Origin: Arbacia lixula
Lineage: Eukaryota; Echinodermata; Echinoidea; Arbacioida; Arbaciidae
Length of the DNA stretch: 64,000 nucleotides
Direction: 5' to 3'
Assembly (NCBI GenBank): GCA_963669155.1
Contig: OZ022597.1
Coordinates: 16,925,410 to 16,989,409 of the forward strand
Both the position numbers and the translations under genes were made by a program. How positions within the stretch are numbered: position 1 is the first letter of the stretch; each line of letters starts with the position of its first letter. Below the pieces are notes generated by a model. The model was not told where the DNA came from, ran no database searches, and saw only the letters and a list, made by a program, of their open reading frames with translations. This document shows, piece after piece, positions 32,879-43,929 of this stretch.

Positions 32879-33444
32879 TTAAAGGGTTACTAATTTAGAA
32901 AAATAAGTTCCCACTAATCTATGTAAAATTACCCATTAAAACGAACTTCACATTCGTTTGTCGCATTTAAGTCTCATTTTGACGAAAATTTGAAAAAACG
33001 CACGCCTCCAGTGACGTATGAGAAGTCAAAATTCCATAGATTGTACAGAAGTCAACAATAGACCATTTTCGTAATGTATTCACAACTTTCCTCCTAACAG
33101 CGTAGTGACGCGTTATTGCATTTACTTGTATCTTGTCATTCAGATTCAATGGATGGAATGCACGTTGAATCTATTAGTTGTTGCTACTCAGACAAACCTC
33201 GGACAAGCTTTGGGGTTCCCATTGGTAACGTATTGTTTGAATGGCGTGAATAAAATATTTTATTTACGCCGTTGCCATTTATGACATTTTGACTTCTCAT
33301 ACGTTACCGGAGGCGTGCGTTTTTTTTTTCAAATTTTCGTCAAAATGAGACTTTATTGCGGCAAACGAATGTGAAATTCGTTTTTAGTGGATAATTTTAC
33401 ATAGATTAGTGGGAACTTATTTTTGTAATTTAGTAACCCTTTAA
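32879..33444. mobile_element. TTAA-flanked MITE, family 2
   Basis: 566 bp bounded by TTAA (32879-32882, 33441-33444). Arms read AAAGGGTTACTAATTTAGAA..TTCCCACTAATCTATGTAAA..CGAACTTCACATTCGTTTG..AAAATGAGACTT in mirror image. The centre contains module M and TTTACGCCGTTGCCATTTATG. Confidence 0.85.
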
Positions 33445-34017
33445 CTATCAAATGCCAAGAAAACCTGGTTATTTGTGACATTATGTCTCCTTTAGATCGA
33501 TTTATAATACCTATAAAACATTGCCATTTGACGAATAGTGTCATTAAAAGGAAATAATGATTTGTGTGTGTTGTTTCATCCTATAATCCACACACCTTCA
33601 TTTACATGGTATATATCAAAGAGTCGAGTCATTTGATACTAAGCTGTTGATTAGCTGGGCATGAGCTGGCAGTGCCAGAAGGTCGTGTCGATGGTTAAGT
33701 TCATGATAAAAGTCCATCAGTAGAAAATTTCATAATCAAATATCAACATGTGGAGACAAATCATAAATCAAAATGTGAAAAAGATAGTTAGTGAGAATCA
33801 CTAATCGTGAAAATGTTGGACAAACTCGTGGCTGCAATTAATGGGTTTGTCTGGATTGTGTCTTCCAAACAACAGCAAATTGTAGATTTACAAAATGTAC
33901 AATCATTAACATCCTTGGAGTACCGCAGATAATTCCTTCGGTCCCTGCACAGAAAGCCGATGTCGATAATGCATTAGTAACAATGATGGTGATTCTCATT
34001 AAAAAGGTAAATGAATA

Positions 34018-34225
34018 TTAAAGGTTACTAAATTAGAAAAATAAATGTTACTAAATTAGAAAAATAAAATCCCACTAATCTATGTAAAATTATCCACTAA
34101 AACGAATTTCACATTCGTTTGCCGTAATAAAGTCTCATTTTGACGAAAATTTGAAAAAAAACACGCACGCCTCCAGTGACGTATGCGAAGTTAAAATGCC
34201 ATAAATGCCAACGGCGTAAATGTAT
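34018..34225. mobile_element. TTAA MITE family 2, solo left half
   Basis: Left arm of the same family, starting TTAAAGGTTACTAAATTAG, with TTACTAAATTAGAAAAATAA tandemly duplicated. It ends near the family's internal centre. No right arm follows. Confidence 0.75.
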
Positions 34226-34234
34226 AGTTATCAT

Positions 34235-35509
34235 TTATGTAAATGAAAACATGGCCTGATATTCCATCCTCACGGGGCTGTCGCATTTACTTTGTATGCT
34301 GTATATGCCGTAGTCATATCAATACTTCAATTAAAGAAGTTCTCCTCAATTTCATTTCTTATTTCAGCATTTGTATTGGCTAGTTTTATATCTCTACACT
34401 CGATACTCACGAGCTTTCGTCGCTTGTTCGCCGTTGCCATACCATTACTTCAATCAAGGATGTTTAAAGAAATGGATATCCATCCTTTTGAACAAGGTTT
34501 GAATCTGCCACTCAATATTCATGACTGGCAGCTGCTCTTAAGAGTATGATGCATACGCGATTCCGTCATGTCCAGCTGGATTTTACAATAGGTGATGCAC
34601 ATTCCTATACATGCATATATTTCAGCTTTCGCTGATGAACTCTTCATATCTCCTTTGCTATGTTTACGGGGGTATTGTAACTGTTGAGATGACGTGATTT
34701 AAACGTGTGCACATCACTTCTGCGTTTATGCTATGCCTCCCCGTTAGACGTGATTAGTCAGGATAGGCGTTTTGAAACGGCTTTTTTTATATAAAAATGA
34801 GCCGCAAGCTCGTTTTAAACTAAACGCGCATCAGAACGCTGATTTTGGCCCCAAAAGTTGAGCATTAACCCAACCTTTGTCACTAAGTCCTAAGCGAACA
34901 AGAAATTTTGTATTTTTCTCGATGGAAATGCTAGTTTTGGGGCGGCTTGGCACATTTTTCATGTTATAAATACACTTTATATAATATTTCATGTCACAAC
35001 AGCCGCGCAAGCATGTGGGGTGAGGATAATTCCTCCAGTTCTTCTGCGCATCCTATTTGTTTAAACATCAATTCCAGGCAACAATTGTCCAGAGAATCGG
35101 TGGGTTCGAATATGGGATCATTCTTTTGTGACTAGACATGCTAGAGGTTGACTACAATGAATCTGCATTGATCAAATGCCTGATGGTACTCCATGTAATT
35201 AAAACGTCCTTGCTTCAAATTAACGGAGTTCTCCTCAATATCATTACTTATTCAAGCATTTCATTACCTATTATATCGACACTTAATCCTCACAGGCTTT
35301 TGTCAAGTGTATCTGTATGCCATTGTCATATCATTGGTTTAATCAACATGATCAAGTAAGTTCTACTCAATATCACTATTCATTCAAGTATTTGTATTAG
35401 CTCTTTTTATATCTGTAAGCACGATCGTCACGTGCTTTTTGTCAAGGGTTTCAAAGATATTAATGATATTCACATTATACATTTGAATAAACGGCATAAA
35501 TAACAATAC
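34235..35509 (+). repeat. Interspersed repeat R, copy 2
   Basis: Matches 39325-40400 over most of its length (TTTACGGGGGTATTGTWACTG, AGCCGCGCAAGCATRTGGGG, GATCGTCACGTGCTTTTTGTC). Within it, a ~140-bp subunit with CTCAATATCAYTA..TCAAG..CATTT recurs about three times. A 2.7-kb retroelement insertion interrupts it at 35510. Confidence 0.8.
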
Positions 35510-35836
35510 GGCAAATTCTCGGTATGAGAAATGTTTAGCGTTCAAGTTTCGTGGTGGATTTCCGTAGTTGGTGGATCGTAGTGTTGCTGTGTTTGTCATT
35601 GATGGTCGCCATAATCGTTGATATAGTTGGTCTGGTATTTGTTGTTGTTGTTGTTGTTGATGTGGTAAGGCAGCCGTCCAGGCCGTTTTCATGGATCCGT
35701 GAGGCAAGTGTTGCCAAAGGATTCAAGTTGAGGTAGAGGACATAAGAGTTTTTGCCGTGTTTACGAAGTTCGATTTGATTGATGTTGCCATGTATGTTTA
35801 CTTATAAAGTGTATTTATTTATGTTTGTACTTCAGA

Positions 35837-35860
35837 CTGAAGAAGGCGTAACAGCCGAAA
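35837..35860 (+). ncRNA. Hammerhead-core-like motif (weak)
   Basis: CTGAAGA (fits CUGANGA), hairpin GGC/GCC, then GAAA. The bases after GAAA do not give the short palindromic stem III seen in the better copy, and stem I is unclear. Confidence 0.35.
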
Positions 35861-35907
35861 ACTTTTAAATAAACTCGGAAGGTCCAGCTACGTCCCAACT
35901 CCTACAC

Positions 35908-35912
35908 TCTCT

Positions 35913-35949
<37 letters not shown>

Positions 35950-35954
35950 TATAT
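35908..35954. repeat. (TA)n microsatellite
   Basis: About 20 TA units with one C interruption, directly abutting the retroelement end. Confidence 0.95.
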
Positions 35955-36060
35955 GTGTGATCCGAAAAGGGGGTTTTTCGAAGAGGGCCGTTGCAAGACA
36001 TTCTATACCACTAATTAGGACCAAGCTTTCGGGCACCTGCCCTTCATCAGGATCTGGAAT
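35955..36060 (-). repeat. Penelope-like terminal repeat, left (inverted copy of 38000-38107)
   Basis: GTGTGATCCGAAAAGGGGG..TTGCAAGACATTCTATACC.. is the reverse complement of the right-hand end (38003-38106) with few changes. Confidence 0.88.
36019..36054 (-). ncRNA. Hammerhead ribozyme motif in Penelope-like end
   Basis: On the minus strand: stem I GATC/GGTC (4 pairs, one G-U), core CTGATGA, one extra A, stem II GGGC/GCCC with loop AGGT, core GAAA, then GCTT. The self-complementary AGCT would give a two-molecule stem III, with cleavage expected after CUU. Short palindromic stem III and dimer action are known for hammerheads of Penelope-like elements. Activity is untested and the extra A is a weakness. 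Confidence 0.6.
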
Positions 36061-36323
36061 CAATAACATTCACGACAGTACAGTACAGTGCACATATGAA
36101 ATAACAATAGATACATCAACAAAAAGATCATAAGTTATGAAACGATAAACATATAGACGGCAGAAATATACAAAGTATAAGGTAGAAACGGTAGAAATAA
36201 ATCGTATCATACTAATCGATATACAAGAATATACAAGAAATGGTCAATTACCTTCCCGATTTTTGAGTTATTGTGTGTCTAGTGTGCTTGAGCTATAGTG
36301 AAGTGATATGGCGCGTTTGGGGG

Positions 36324-37980
36324 TCAGTGTTTACTTAGGCGTGAAAATGGATGGTCATGGCATTGGTCTGCATTGATACCACGTGGTCTTAAGGTTTGTA
36401 GTTTGGATATCCAATGAGACTCTCGTTTTATGATGGTGTCGTGGTGCTTTGTTTTGACTATTTCGATGCCAGTGATGTTGATGTTTTGAACTGAGTGTCC
36501 CGGGAGATTGAAGTGTGTAGTGTATGGTAGAGTCTTGCTGTTTGGCTTGTTTTTGTTGTAGTTGGTAACTTCCGATCTAGTGTTATTTAGGCGTGTATAT
36601 AGCGTTGTCTCTGTCTTTCCTACGTATTGCATATTGCATTTAGTGCATGTGAGAAGGTATATTGCCCAGGATGATTTACAATTGATGTGATCGCGTATTT
36701 TGAACTTCTGTCCTGTGGAGGTGCTTTTGAACGTGGTTGTATCTTGAATGTGTTGATTTTTTGGCGTTGCATTTGTAGAATCCTAGTTGTGCCGTGGAAT
36801 TGTTTGTCTCAGCCAGAGGGGTGGTTGGGTTGTTGGCGTGGTTGTTGTTGCTGGTGGTTGTGTGGTTGTTGTTGTTTGTCTCGATGTTCGGTGCTTTGGC
36901 GTTGACAAATAGGTCGCGGAGTGATTTACTGCGGCCGAATGATGTCATAGGAGCTCTAGGGAAGATGGTTTGTAGTGTATGGCATTGTTGGATAAGTTGA
37001 TAATGTTTGTGGATGATTTTGGGTACTGCTGATGTGCCGGGTGTAAATGTGATAGAGAAGTGCACATTATTGGAAGCCTTTTTCTCCTTTTTGGTGAGGA
37101 GTTGGTCTCGGGGTGTGTTGGTGGCTTTGTGTAATTGTCGACTGACCATGTTTGTGTTGTATTGACGATGTGTGAGATGTGCTTCTAGTTTGTTGAGATG
37201 ATGGGTTGCTCTGTCCTGATTCGAGCAAATTCGTCTGATGCGGGTGGCTTGACTAAAAGGGATACTGCGGAAAGTGTGTTTGGGGTGGCAGGATGTGGGG
37301 AGAAGATACGTGTGTTTTTCTGTAGGTTTGTTGTACAGTTCTGTTTGGAGTATTCCTTCTTTAATTTGAAGTAGTGTGTCAAGGAAGCTGACTTCCGAGT
37401 TAGAGTAGTTGAAAGTGTATTTGATCGAGTGATGTTTTCTGTTGATTGCGTCTTGGAATTTTGAGAGGAGTCGGGGAGAGCCCGACCAAATGAAGTGAAT
37501 ATCATCTATGTAGCGTTTCCATGATCCTGCGATGATAGTATGGTGCCTCGAGTTAAGTATGTCCTTCTCAAGCTCGCCCATGAAAATGTTGGCATAGGAA
37601 GGTGCGACTGGTGTACCCATCGCATTCCCTTCGATTTGTAAATAATGTTGGTTCTGGAACTGGAAGTTGTTAAGTGTAAGAACTAGTTCTAGAAGGCGCA
37701 TGAGTTGATCTATAGGTGGATGCTGTGTGTTTCTTGTGTTGAGTGCAGTTTTACATGCTGCCATGCCTTCCCCATGGTGGATATTTGTGTAAAGAGACGT
37801 GACGCCTGCGTTACCAGTATGGCAGTGTATGGTGCGTTCTGGGAAAGGGGCATGAGAGGAAGTCTGTTGTGTCTTGGAAGTAGGATGGGAGTTTTTCTAC
37901 TAGCGGGTGGAGGTGGTAGTCTAGATATTTTGATATCTGTACTGTTGGACAGGAGCATCCTGACACTATGGGCCTTCCAG
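36324..37980 (-). pseudogene. Penelope-like element RT with GIY-YIG endonuclease
   Basis: From 37980 downward: [20 protein letters not shown] and [20 protein letters not shown]; then after a frameshift VTSLYTNIHHGEG (motif A), LQIEGNAMGTPVAPSYANIF, WKRYIDDIHFIW (catalytic Y-x-D-D), [14 protein letters not shown]; a low-complexity Asn/Thr linker; the Cys-containing NCKSSWAIYLLTCTKCNMQY; and the GIY-YIG domain YVGKTETTLYTRL..HWISKLQTL. The motif A aspartate (normally D-V-T-S-L-Y-T-N) is read as glycine (GGC). One frameshift lies in an A6 run near 36770. The plan fits the GIY-YIG-bearing Penelope group. Dead by several lesions. Confidence 0.92.
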
Positions 37981-38107
37981 GTCAGCTTCCTTGACACACT
38001 ACTTCAACTGATGAAGGGCAGCTGCCCGAAAGCTTGGTCCTAATTAGTGGTATAGAATGTCTTGCATCGGCTCTCTTCGAAAACCCCCCTTTTCGGATCA
38101 CACATAT
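37979..38107 (+). mobile_element. Second, plus-oriented Penelope-like end joined head to head
   Basis: 37982-38007 (GTCAGCTTCCTTGACACACT..) is sense sequence of the VSFLDTLLQ part of the RT gene, here on the plus strand, while the gene to its left is on the minus strand. It is fused at CTTCAA to the terminal repeat with its hammerhead core, skipping the rest of the gene. Confidence 0.8.
38008..38036 (+). ncRNA. Hammerhead motif, stem I disrupted
   Basis: CTGATGA, GGGC/GCCC hairpin, GAAAGCTT and GGTC are all kept, but the 5' half of stem I was replaced by TCAA from the RT gene, which cannot pair with GGTC. Confidence 0.55.
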
Positions 38108-38151
38108 GATATGACGAAGAACCGCAAACGTACATCACCGAGACTGATCAC

Positions 38152-38154
<3 letters not shown>

Positions 38155-38230
<76 letters not shown>

Positions 38231-38236
38231 TGTGTG
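38155..38236. repeat. (TA)n then (TG)n microsatellite
   Basis: About 17 TA units followed by about 20 TG units. Confidence 0.95.
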
Positions 38237-38272
38237 TTTGAATTAACGGCATACATAACAATACACCAGCAC

Positions 38273-39300
38273 AATCCAATGAGAGTCCCTTGCTCTACCA
38301 GCATTGTGTAGAACCAATGGCTCTCGTGACCAGTTCGTCTCGCAATACATCCTTAGATAATTGATATTGAAGTTGATAATGATATTGGTTTGGGGATTGG
38401 CGACATCATCACAACAGCATGCGCGTGCTGATCGGAGCGGTATTCTTAAGTCGAACGGCTGAGGGAAAACAGCTTGTTTTTGTGAGGTCACTAAAAATCA
38501 ACAATGGTAAGCGCAGACCTCATTTGCTTTTCTGTTTAACCAAAGAACTGTTTTTTAGATAGTTAAATCTTTGCACGCCGTTATCACACTTTTGCAAGAA
38601 TTCTTTGGCCAACAAAAAAAAAATTCTTTGACTTACCTAATGTTCACTTTTTATGCTATTTTAGACGTTTTGGTAAATAGGCCTTTAGTGTCAATTTCTT
38701 TTGCAAAAGGGCTTAAAATCGCAATTTTGTTCACATATTTTATCACTCTGAAAGGGTCTTTTGTAGCATATAAGGCCGAATTTCTGATCCTGCTGACTTT
38801 TATTTGCATAAATAAAAATCTTATTAAAAATGCTCTTGTTTATAGTATACATTGTCGTACTTAAATCCATTACTTATAGTAACGGATTCGTGTGTCAATA
38901 TCCGTCTTTAAACGCACTCTCTTCCTCTGACTTTTATTACCTTAATCAAGTCAACGTATTATCATTCATTGACTCTCTTGTGTCATTCATATTCAGTACG
39001 AGTAATCGTGATTATCAAAAGTTCACAACATTCCTTAATATATGACATGTCTCAAGTATTTGTAAATCTTTATTATCAGCAGTACAAATACATAGAAGGA
39101 AATGATACAGCGACCTAAAAAAAAAAATCGAGAAACATGTACTTACATATGCTTTTATGGCAAACTATTAATACTAAGTTGAACAAAATTTGACACATTT
39201 GAACAATAAAAGCAAACATTAAACTCACATCTAAACATCATCTAGTCGAAGGATATCAACGCTCCTTTGGAGCAGAAGTCGTGACATTTCATGAATCAAC
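38273..39300. other. No gene recognised
   Basis: AT-rich DNA. The plus frames at 38571-38864 and 38830-39045 are Leu/Ile/Phe-rich, as expected from AT-rich noncoding DNA. Confidence 0.5.
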
Positions 39301-39324
39301 ATAAAATACACGGTAGTAGTATTG

Positions 39325-40400
39325 GACCTATACATGCATACATTTCAGCTTTCGCCGATGAAGTCTTCATATTCCCTTTGCCATGTTTACGGGGGTATTG
39401 TTACTGTTGAGATGACGTCATGTAAACGTGTATACATCACTTCTGCGTTTATGCTATGCTTCCCCGTTAAACGTGATTAGTCAGGATATGAGTTTTGAAA
39501 CGACGTTTTGAAACGGCTTTTATATAAAAATGAGCATTAACGAAAGCTCGTTTTAAACTAAACGCGCATGAAAACGCTGATTTTGGCCCCCAAAGTTGAG
39601 CGTTAACGCAGCCTTTGTCACTAAGGGCCTATCATGTAGTTAATGGAGACAACCGAACACGAAATTTGATATTTTTCGAGATGAAAATTTTAATTCTGGC
39701 GCGGCTTGCCATATTTGTCATGTTACTTTTCTGAAAGGAAAATATATTATAATGAAGTTTGCGGCGTATGCGGAACAGTGTGAAATAAAGACTCTTGTAC
39801 TGTTACTCGAAATGACGTTTAGGGACCTTTTCCCTTATTTAAACTGTATTCTTTGATTTAATCTTTATAGATGCGTTATAAGTATTACGTGTCACAACAG
39901 CCGCGCAAGCATATGGGGTGAGGATAATTCCCCCAGTTCTTCTGCGCATCCTATTTGTTTAAACACCAAATCCAGGCAACAATCATCCAGAGAATCGGTG
40001 GGTTCGACCAAGGGATCATTCTTCTGTGAGGAGAAGATGAGTACAATGAATCTGCATTGATCAAATGTCTGACGGTACTCCATGTAATTAAAACGTCCTT
40101 GCTTCAAATTAAGGGAGTTCTCCTTAATATCATTACTTATTCAAGCATTTCATTACCTATTATATCGACACTTAATCCTCACAGGCTTTTGTCAAGTGTA
40201 TCTGTATATGCCATTATCATATCATTGGTTTAATCAAGTAAGTTCTACTCAATATCACTATTCATTCAAGTATTTGTATTAGCTATTTTTATATCTGTAA
40301 GCACGATCGTCACGTGCTTTTTGTCAAGGGTTCCAAAGTTATTAATGATATACGCATTATGTGTTTGAATTAACGGCATAAATAACAATACACCAGCACA
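39325..40400 (+). repeat. Interspersed repeat R, copy 3 (uninterrupted)
   Basis: Close match to 34600-35509 with a ~200-bp extra block near 39660-39860. It provides the empty target site for the Penelope-like insertion in copy 2. Confidence 0.8.
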
Positions 40401-40417
40401 GGTGTGGTGATAATATA

Positions 40418-41568
40418 GGTTTTCCCGTTCAATTTCGCACTTAGTGCATGCAAGAGTATAAATAGTTCGTTCAATTTCGCTAATGAGCCACTAAATAATT
40501 CAAACTAGTCATTCAAAATCGCCATAGGGACGCCAAAAATTCATAATGGGCATTCAGTTTGGCTAAAGAGCAATCAAAAGTGTAAAAACATCATTCAGAT
40601 TTGCCATAGTGCACTCAAGTTAACACCAGAGGTCACGTGACTGAAGACAGAGCGTTCAATTTCGCTATTGGGTATCCATGTTCATAACTAGTGCATTCAA
40701 TTTAGCACTGTATTTACATGACTTGTAATGCATATTCAAGCATTGATCGTATGCACGGCGTAATAGTCACACCTTGTAAGATATTTATTCGCTCCAAGTC
40801 TCACATTTTTTTGGGAGGCTTGATCAATGTTGGTGATACACAACCAAAGTCCCTGGGAAGAAAGTTTGCGTAATCACAAAACTTTAGGAAATGTTCGAGA
40901 ACAAAAAAAAAGAAGAAGAGTGCGTCGGTCGCCACTCAGATGGATGTGGTAATCTACACAGAAATATTACGCACAGTCAGTAAAGGTTTTTGAATAAGAT
41001 TTATTTATAGTTTTGTATAAAATATAAGTTTGCAGAGGATGGAGAATAGGGGATTTAATGGTATGTGGAAAAAGAAGAGCGGTTTAATTGTCGTGAATTT
41101 TCCGTATAAAAGAAAATCATTACATTTAAATAAAACATGGAGGCTTTGATTCATTCTACATTCATTCATAAACAATGAGCGTGGTATAAGCGTGTCATGC
41201 TTATGGAAGAAAATATAAACATGAGAAAGTTTTAAAGCATATAGAAAAATTACGTATGCTAAGTTAGATGCACAGATTGCATATTTAGATGCACAATGGC
41301 AAAATTGAATTCTCTAACATAGCTCGAGAGAGTTTCATGGGCCAACTTGGTTGTACAAATTCGTTGCTCTGAAGCGATTATGAATGCAAAATGGCCATTT
41401 TGGTTGCACTATATCGAATTTGAATGCCGACTGGTGATTTTGGCTGCCCTATCTAACAAATTGAATGACCTATCTATACTTTCTCATGCACTATGTGCGA
41501 AATTGAACATGTTGAATGACTTATCTTTACTTTTGCATGCACTAAGTGCGAAATTAGACGGGAAAACC
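40418..41568. mobile_element. Foldback element with arrays of a subterminal motif
   Basis: Ends GGTTTTCCCGTTCAATTTCG / complement at 41568, with TA directly outside both. From 40427 to about 40720 a degenerate motif (WTTCAATTTCGCTA..GTGCA) recurs about seven times at ~30-60 bp spacing. From about 41290 to 41555 about six copies occur in the opposite orientation. No transposase. 1,151 bp. Confidence 0.85.
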
Positions 41569-41593
41569 TATTAACGATTTATATGTCACGACG

Positions 41594-42010
41594 ATGGCAA
41601 ATTGTGTGCAGCGGTGCGACGACCGCTTTCTGGAATTAAATCTAACCAAAACTAAAGAGTTGATTATAAATTTCCGCCGTAATTTCACCAAAAATAGAAC
41701 AGTATCTCTTCATGGAGAAGATAGAACAAGTGAAAGAATACAAATACCTGGGAGCTTCTATAAGTTATTCTCTGGAATGGACAAGGAATGTGGAACAAAG
41801 TCAAAAGAAAGTAAATAAGAGGCTTTACTTTGTCAGAGCAATGAAGAAATTGAGAGTAGATAACACGCTCGTCGTACTGTTCTATAAGTAAATAATCCAA
41901 AGTGTTCTATCTTAAAACTTAGTGTGTTACTTGGCAAATGCTACACAGGCTGATCTAAAGAGGCTCAAACAACCAAGAAAGGTTGTCCAACGGATAATAG
42001 GGGCAGGCTC
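41594..42010 (+). pseudogene. LINE RT thumb/C-terminal fragment
   Basis: CDDRFLELNLTKTKELIINF, then in another frame KYLGASISYSLEWTRNVEQS, KRLYFVRAMKKLRVDNTLVV, a stop, and ANATQADLKRLKQPRKVVQR. Matches the region after the YADD box of Rex/CR1-like LINEs. Truncated at both ends. Confidence 0.82.
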
Positions 42011-42014
42011 TGTT

Positions 42015-42640
42015 CCACTATTGCGTGCAAGCGTTGCGTATGACTTGCGAGGAACAATTTTCCAGCACACAGGGAAGTTTCTGCGAGCTGAGAAGAATTT
42101 TGACAAGTTTTGCGTGCTTCTTGCCTGCTGGGCGCGTGCTAACTACGGTCTACTGGCGTGTATTCCGTGTGACCTGCGTGTCAGGCGCGTTGGTGGCGGC
42201 TGAGATCTTCGAAACTGATCCGTGTTAGTTACGGGCGACATACGAGCGCTGCGAGTTACCTATGTCACAACTGCGTGTTACATGCGTGAGAGTTGCGTGC
42301 AAGTGCGAGCCTCTCAGAACGTCATCATCTTGGCCGCAGCCGACCCTCAACTAACCTGCAGAAAGGAAGTAACTGACCCTTAAAATACACGCAATTTGCT
42401 CGTATATGCATCGCTCCCCACCCGCAGGAATGACCAGCTACACGCCCATGACGCCTGTTGGCAGTATGGACACCGTTCCTTGCCAGTAAAACGCCCGTAT
42501 TATGCTAGTAGAATACCCGCAGATGACTCGCGTTTTCCGGTGCATAGCCACAGATCCACGGGCAAGTTACCTTTTTTTCTTTTCATAAAAAAGGTGTGGC
42601 AACGGACCAAACTGTAAACTTGTATTGTCATACCTGTGCA
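42015..42640. other. CpG-richer unassigned segment
   Basis: Many GCGTG/CACGC words in both orientations, unlike the AT-rich surroundings. It could be a degraded element, but no paired ends are clear. Confidence 0.4.
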
Positions 42641-42862
42641 TGTTCCACTTAATACTTCGTTAGTATTTTTAATAGCCTGTAAGTTGTCATATAAATAGAC
42701 TTCCTCTGTCATTATTTGTATTACATTGTATATCATTGGTGAACTATGCATAAATTAATAGAAACAAATGTTTATTTTTGGAAAAAAAAAGATAAAACAA
42801 ATTCAAGTATCAATATATTATTGTCTACAGAAGTGGTCTGTCTGCTTGTTTCACATTGTCAG

Positions 42863-42926
42863 GTGTCATCAAAAGAAGCTGTGCTGCTGGTCACGATGGG
42901 GGCGCTCTTCTCCATCGCCTGGGGAG
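42863..42926 (+). CDS. Candidate 5' exon encoding a hydrophobic leader (exon 1)
   Basis: A 3' splice site (TGTTTCACATTGTCAG, ending at 42862) and a donor (GGAG|GTGCGG) bound 64 bases reading VSSKEAVLLVTMGALFSIAW plus G, ending in phase 1. A short hydrophobic stretch ending in phase 1 is typical of signal-peptide exons and would splice in frame to 43930-44076. No start codon context was settled; an upstream exon may supply it. It is the weakest member of the gene model. Confidence 0.35.
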
Positions 42927-43782
42927 GTGCGGTATTTTTAAGATCTTCTTGTGTCACTTTGTAACAATATATGAGGCTGCTAAGCTTCACATCCAAAACA
43001 TTTTCAAGATAATGATTCTCATCGAAATAAGCAATAAAATGGACACAGTTATACGCATAGCTTTGTATTGCTATGACTACCTGGAATTCTTTACAATAAC
43101 ATGGCATGTTTGATCGACAATGCAAAGTTATTTGTTCTTCATTGGCATAGCTGGGTCATTTCTGACATAGCAACGATTATTCTGACATGAAAGAATGTTC
43201 GTCGGTAATGTGTGAAGACATGGCATGCTCATTGTGAGCAAGTGGTGAAAGTATTAGCAGTGGTTAGTTATGCGCAGAATTCTGACCATTCTCATTTGAT
43301 AGTACATGTCAGGACAAGAATCCTGATCGTGAGGATTTTCGAGGCGGCGCTTGGTGTTGCTGAGAAAAATATAGACGATTATTTTTAAGCATATATTTAT
43401 CTATGATATATATAAATTCGTTAAACAGTAAGTGATTTTGTCGTGAACATACTTATATGCATTAAAATATTACATTTAACATACATGTACATTTCCATGT
43501 CAGGAAATTTTTAAGCTTGTGAATTGCAACTCAAACATGACGTAACACCATTTATGCTGGAACATCGAAGCATTTAAACGTACACTGAAACTAGATTACG
43601 TAACATGTACACCGTAACTATGGCATCCAACTGATTTAGTCGGTTCGTCCCTCAGTCTCTATTTGTACTGGTTATCAGACGTTAATAGCGTAAAATCAGT
43701 CGTATCATGTGACAGTAGTTTTGTCAAATGTCTGTAAATATATTGTTTGTCAATTAAATGAACTAGGAAGTAATTCTTTGAG

Positions 43783-43842
43783 GCTCTCTCTCTCCTCCCC
43801 CTCTCCGCCTCTCCTTCTCTCTCCCTCTCTCTCTCTCTTTAT
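43783..43842. repeat. CT-rich microsatellite
   Basis: Pyrimidine-rich tract ~90 bp upstream of the next exon. Confidence 0.85.
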
Positions 43843-43929
43843 CCTTATCTCTTTCCACCAATTCTCTACCACGTTTTATTTTGTAACCATTCTTGCCTCC
43901 TTTCCTTCTTAACGTGTAATACTCGGCAG

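Larger units (their letters stand above)
35510..38236 (-). mobile_element. Penelope-like composite insertion with 28-bp target duplication
   Basis: TTTGAATAAACGGCATAAAT..CAATAC at the left edge (35482-35509) reappears as TTTGAATTAACGGCATACAT..CAATAC at the right edge (38237-38264). The uninterrupted site is seen at 40364-40395. The insertion contains a plus-oriented tail (35511-35907), a TA microsatellite, a minus-strand Penelope coding copy, a plus-oriented end fragment, and TA and TG microsatellites. Confidence 0.75.

Noticed and set aside
35384..35726. Gln/Thr-rich minus frames
   Set aside because: Come from a (GTT)n-like tract at 35640-35665; could overlap an old Penelope-like 5' region, but no motif supports it.
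37705..38043. 112-codon plus-strand frame
   Set aside because: Mostly antisense to the Penelope-like RT gene; only its last part (37982-38007) is meaningful, as a sense fragment of that gene.
38571..39045. Two Leu/Ile/Phe-rich frames resembling membrane proteins
   Set aside because: Composition matches AT-rich noncoding DNA; no start context, splice sites or neighbours support a gene.
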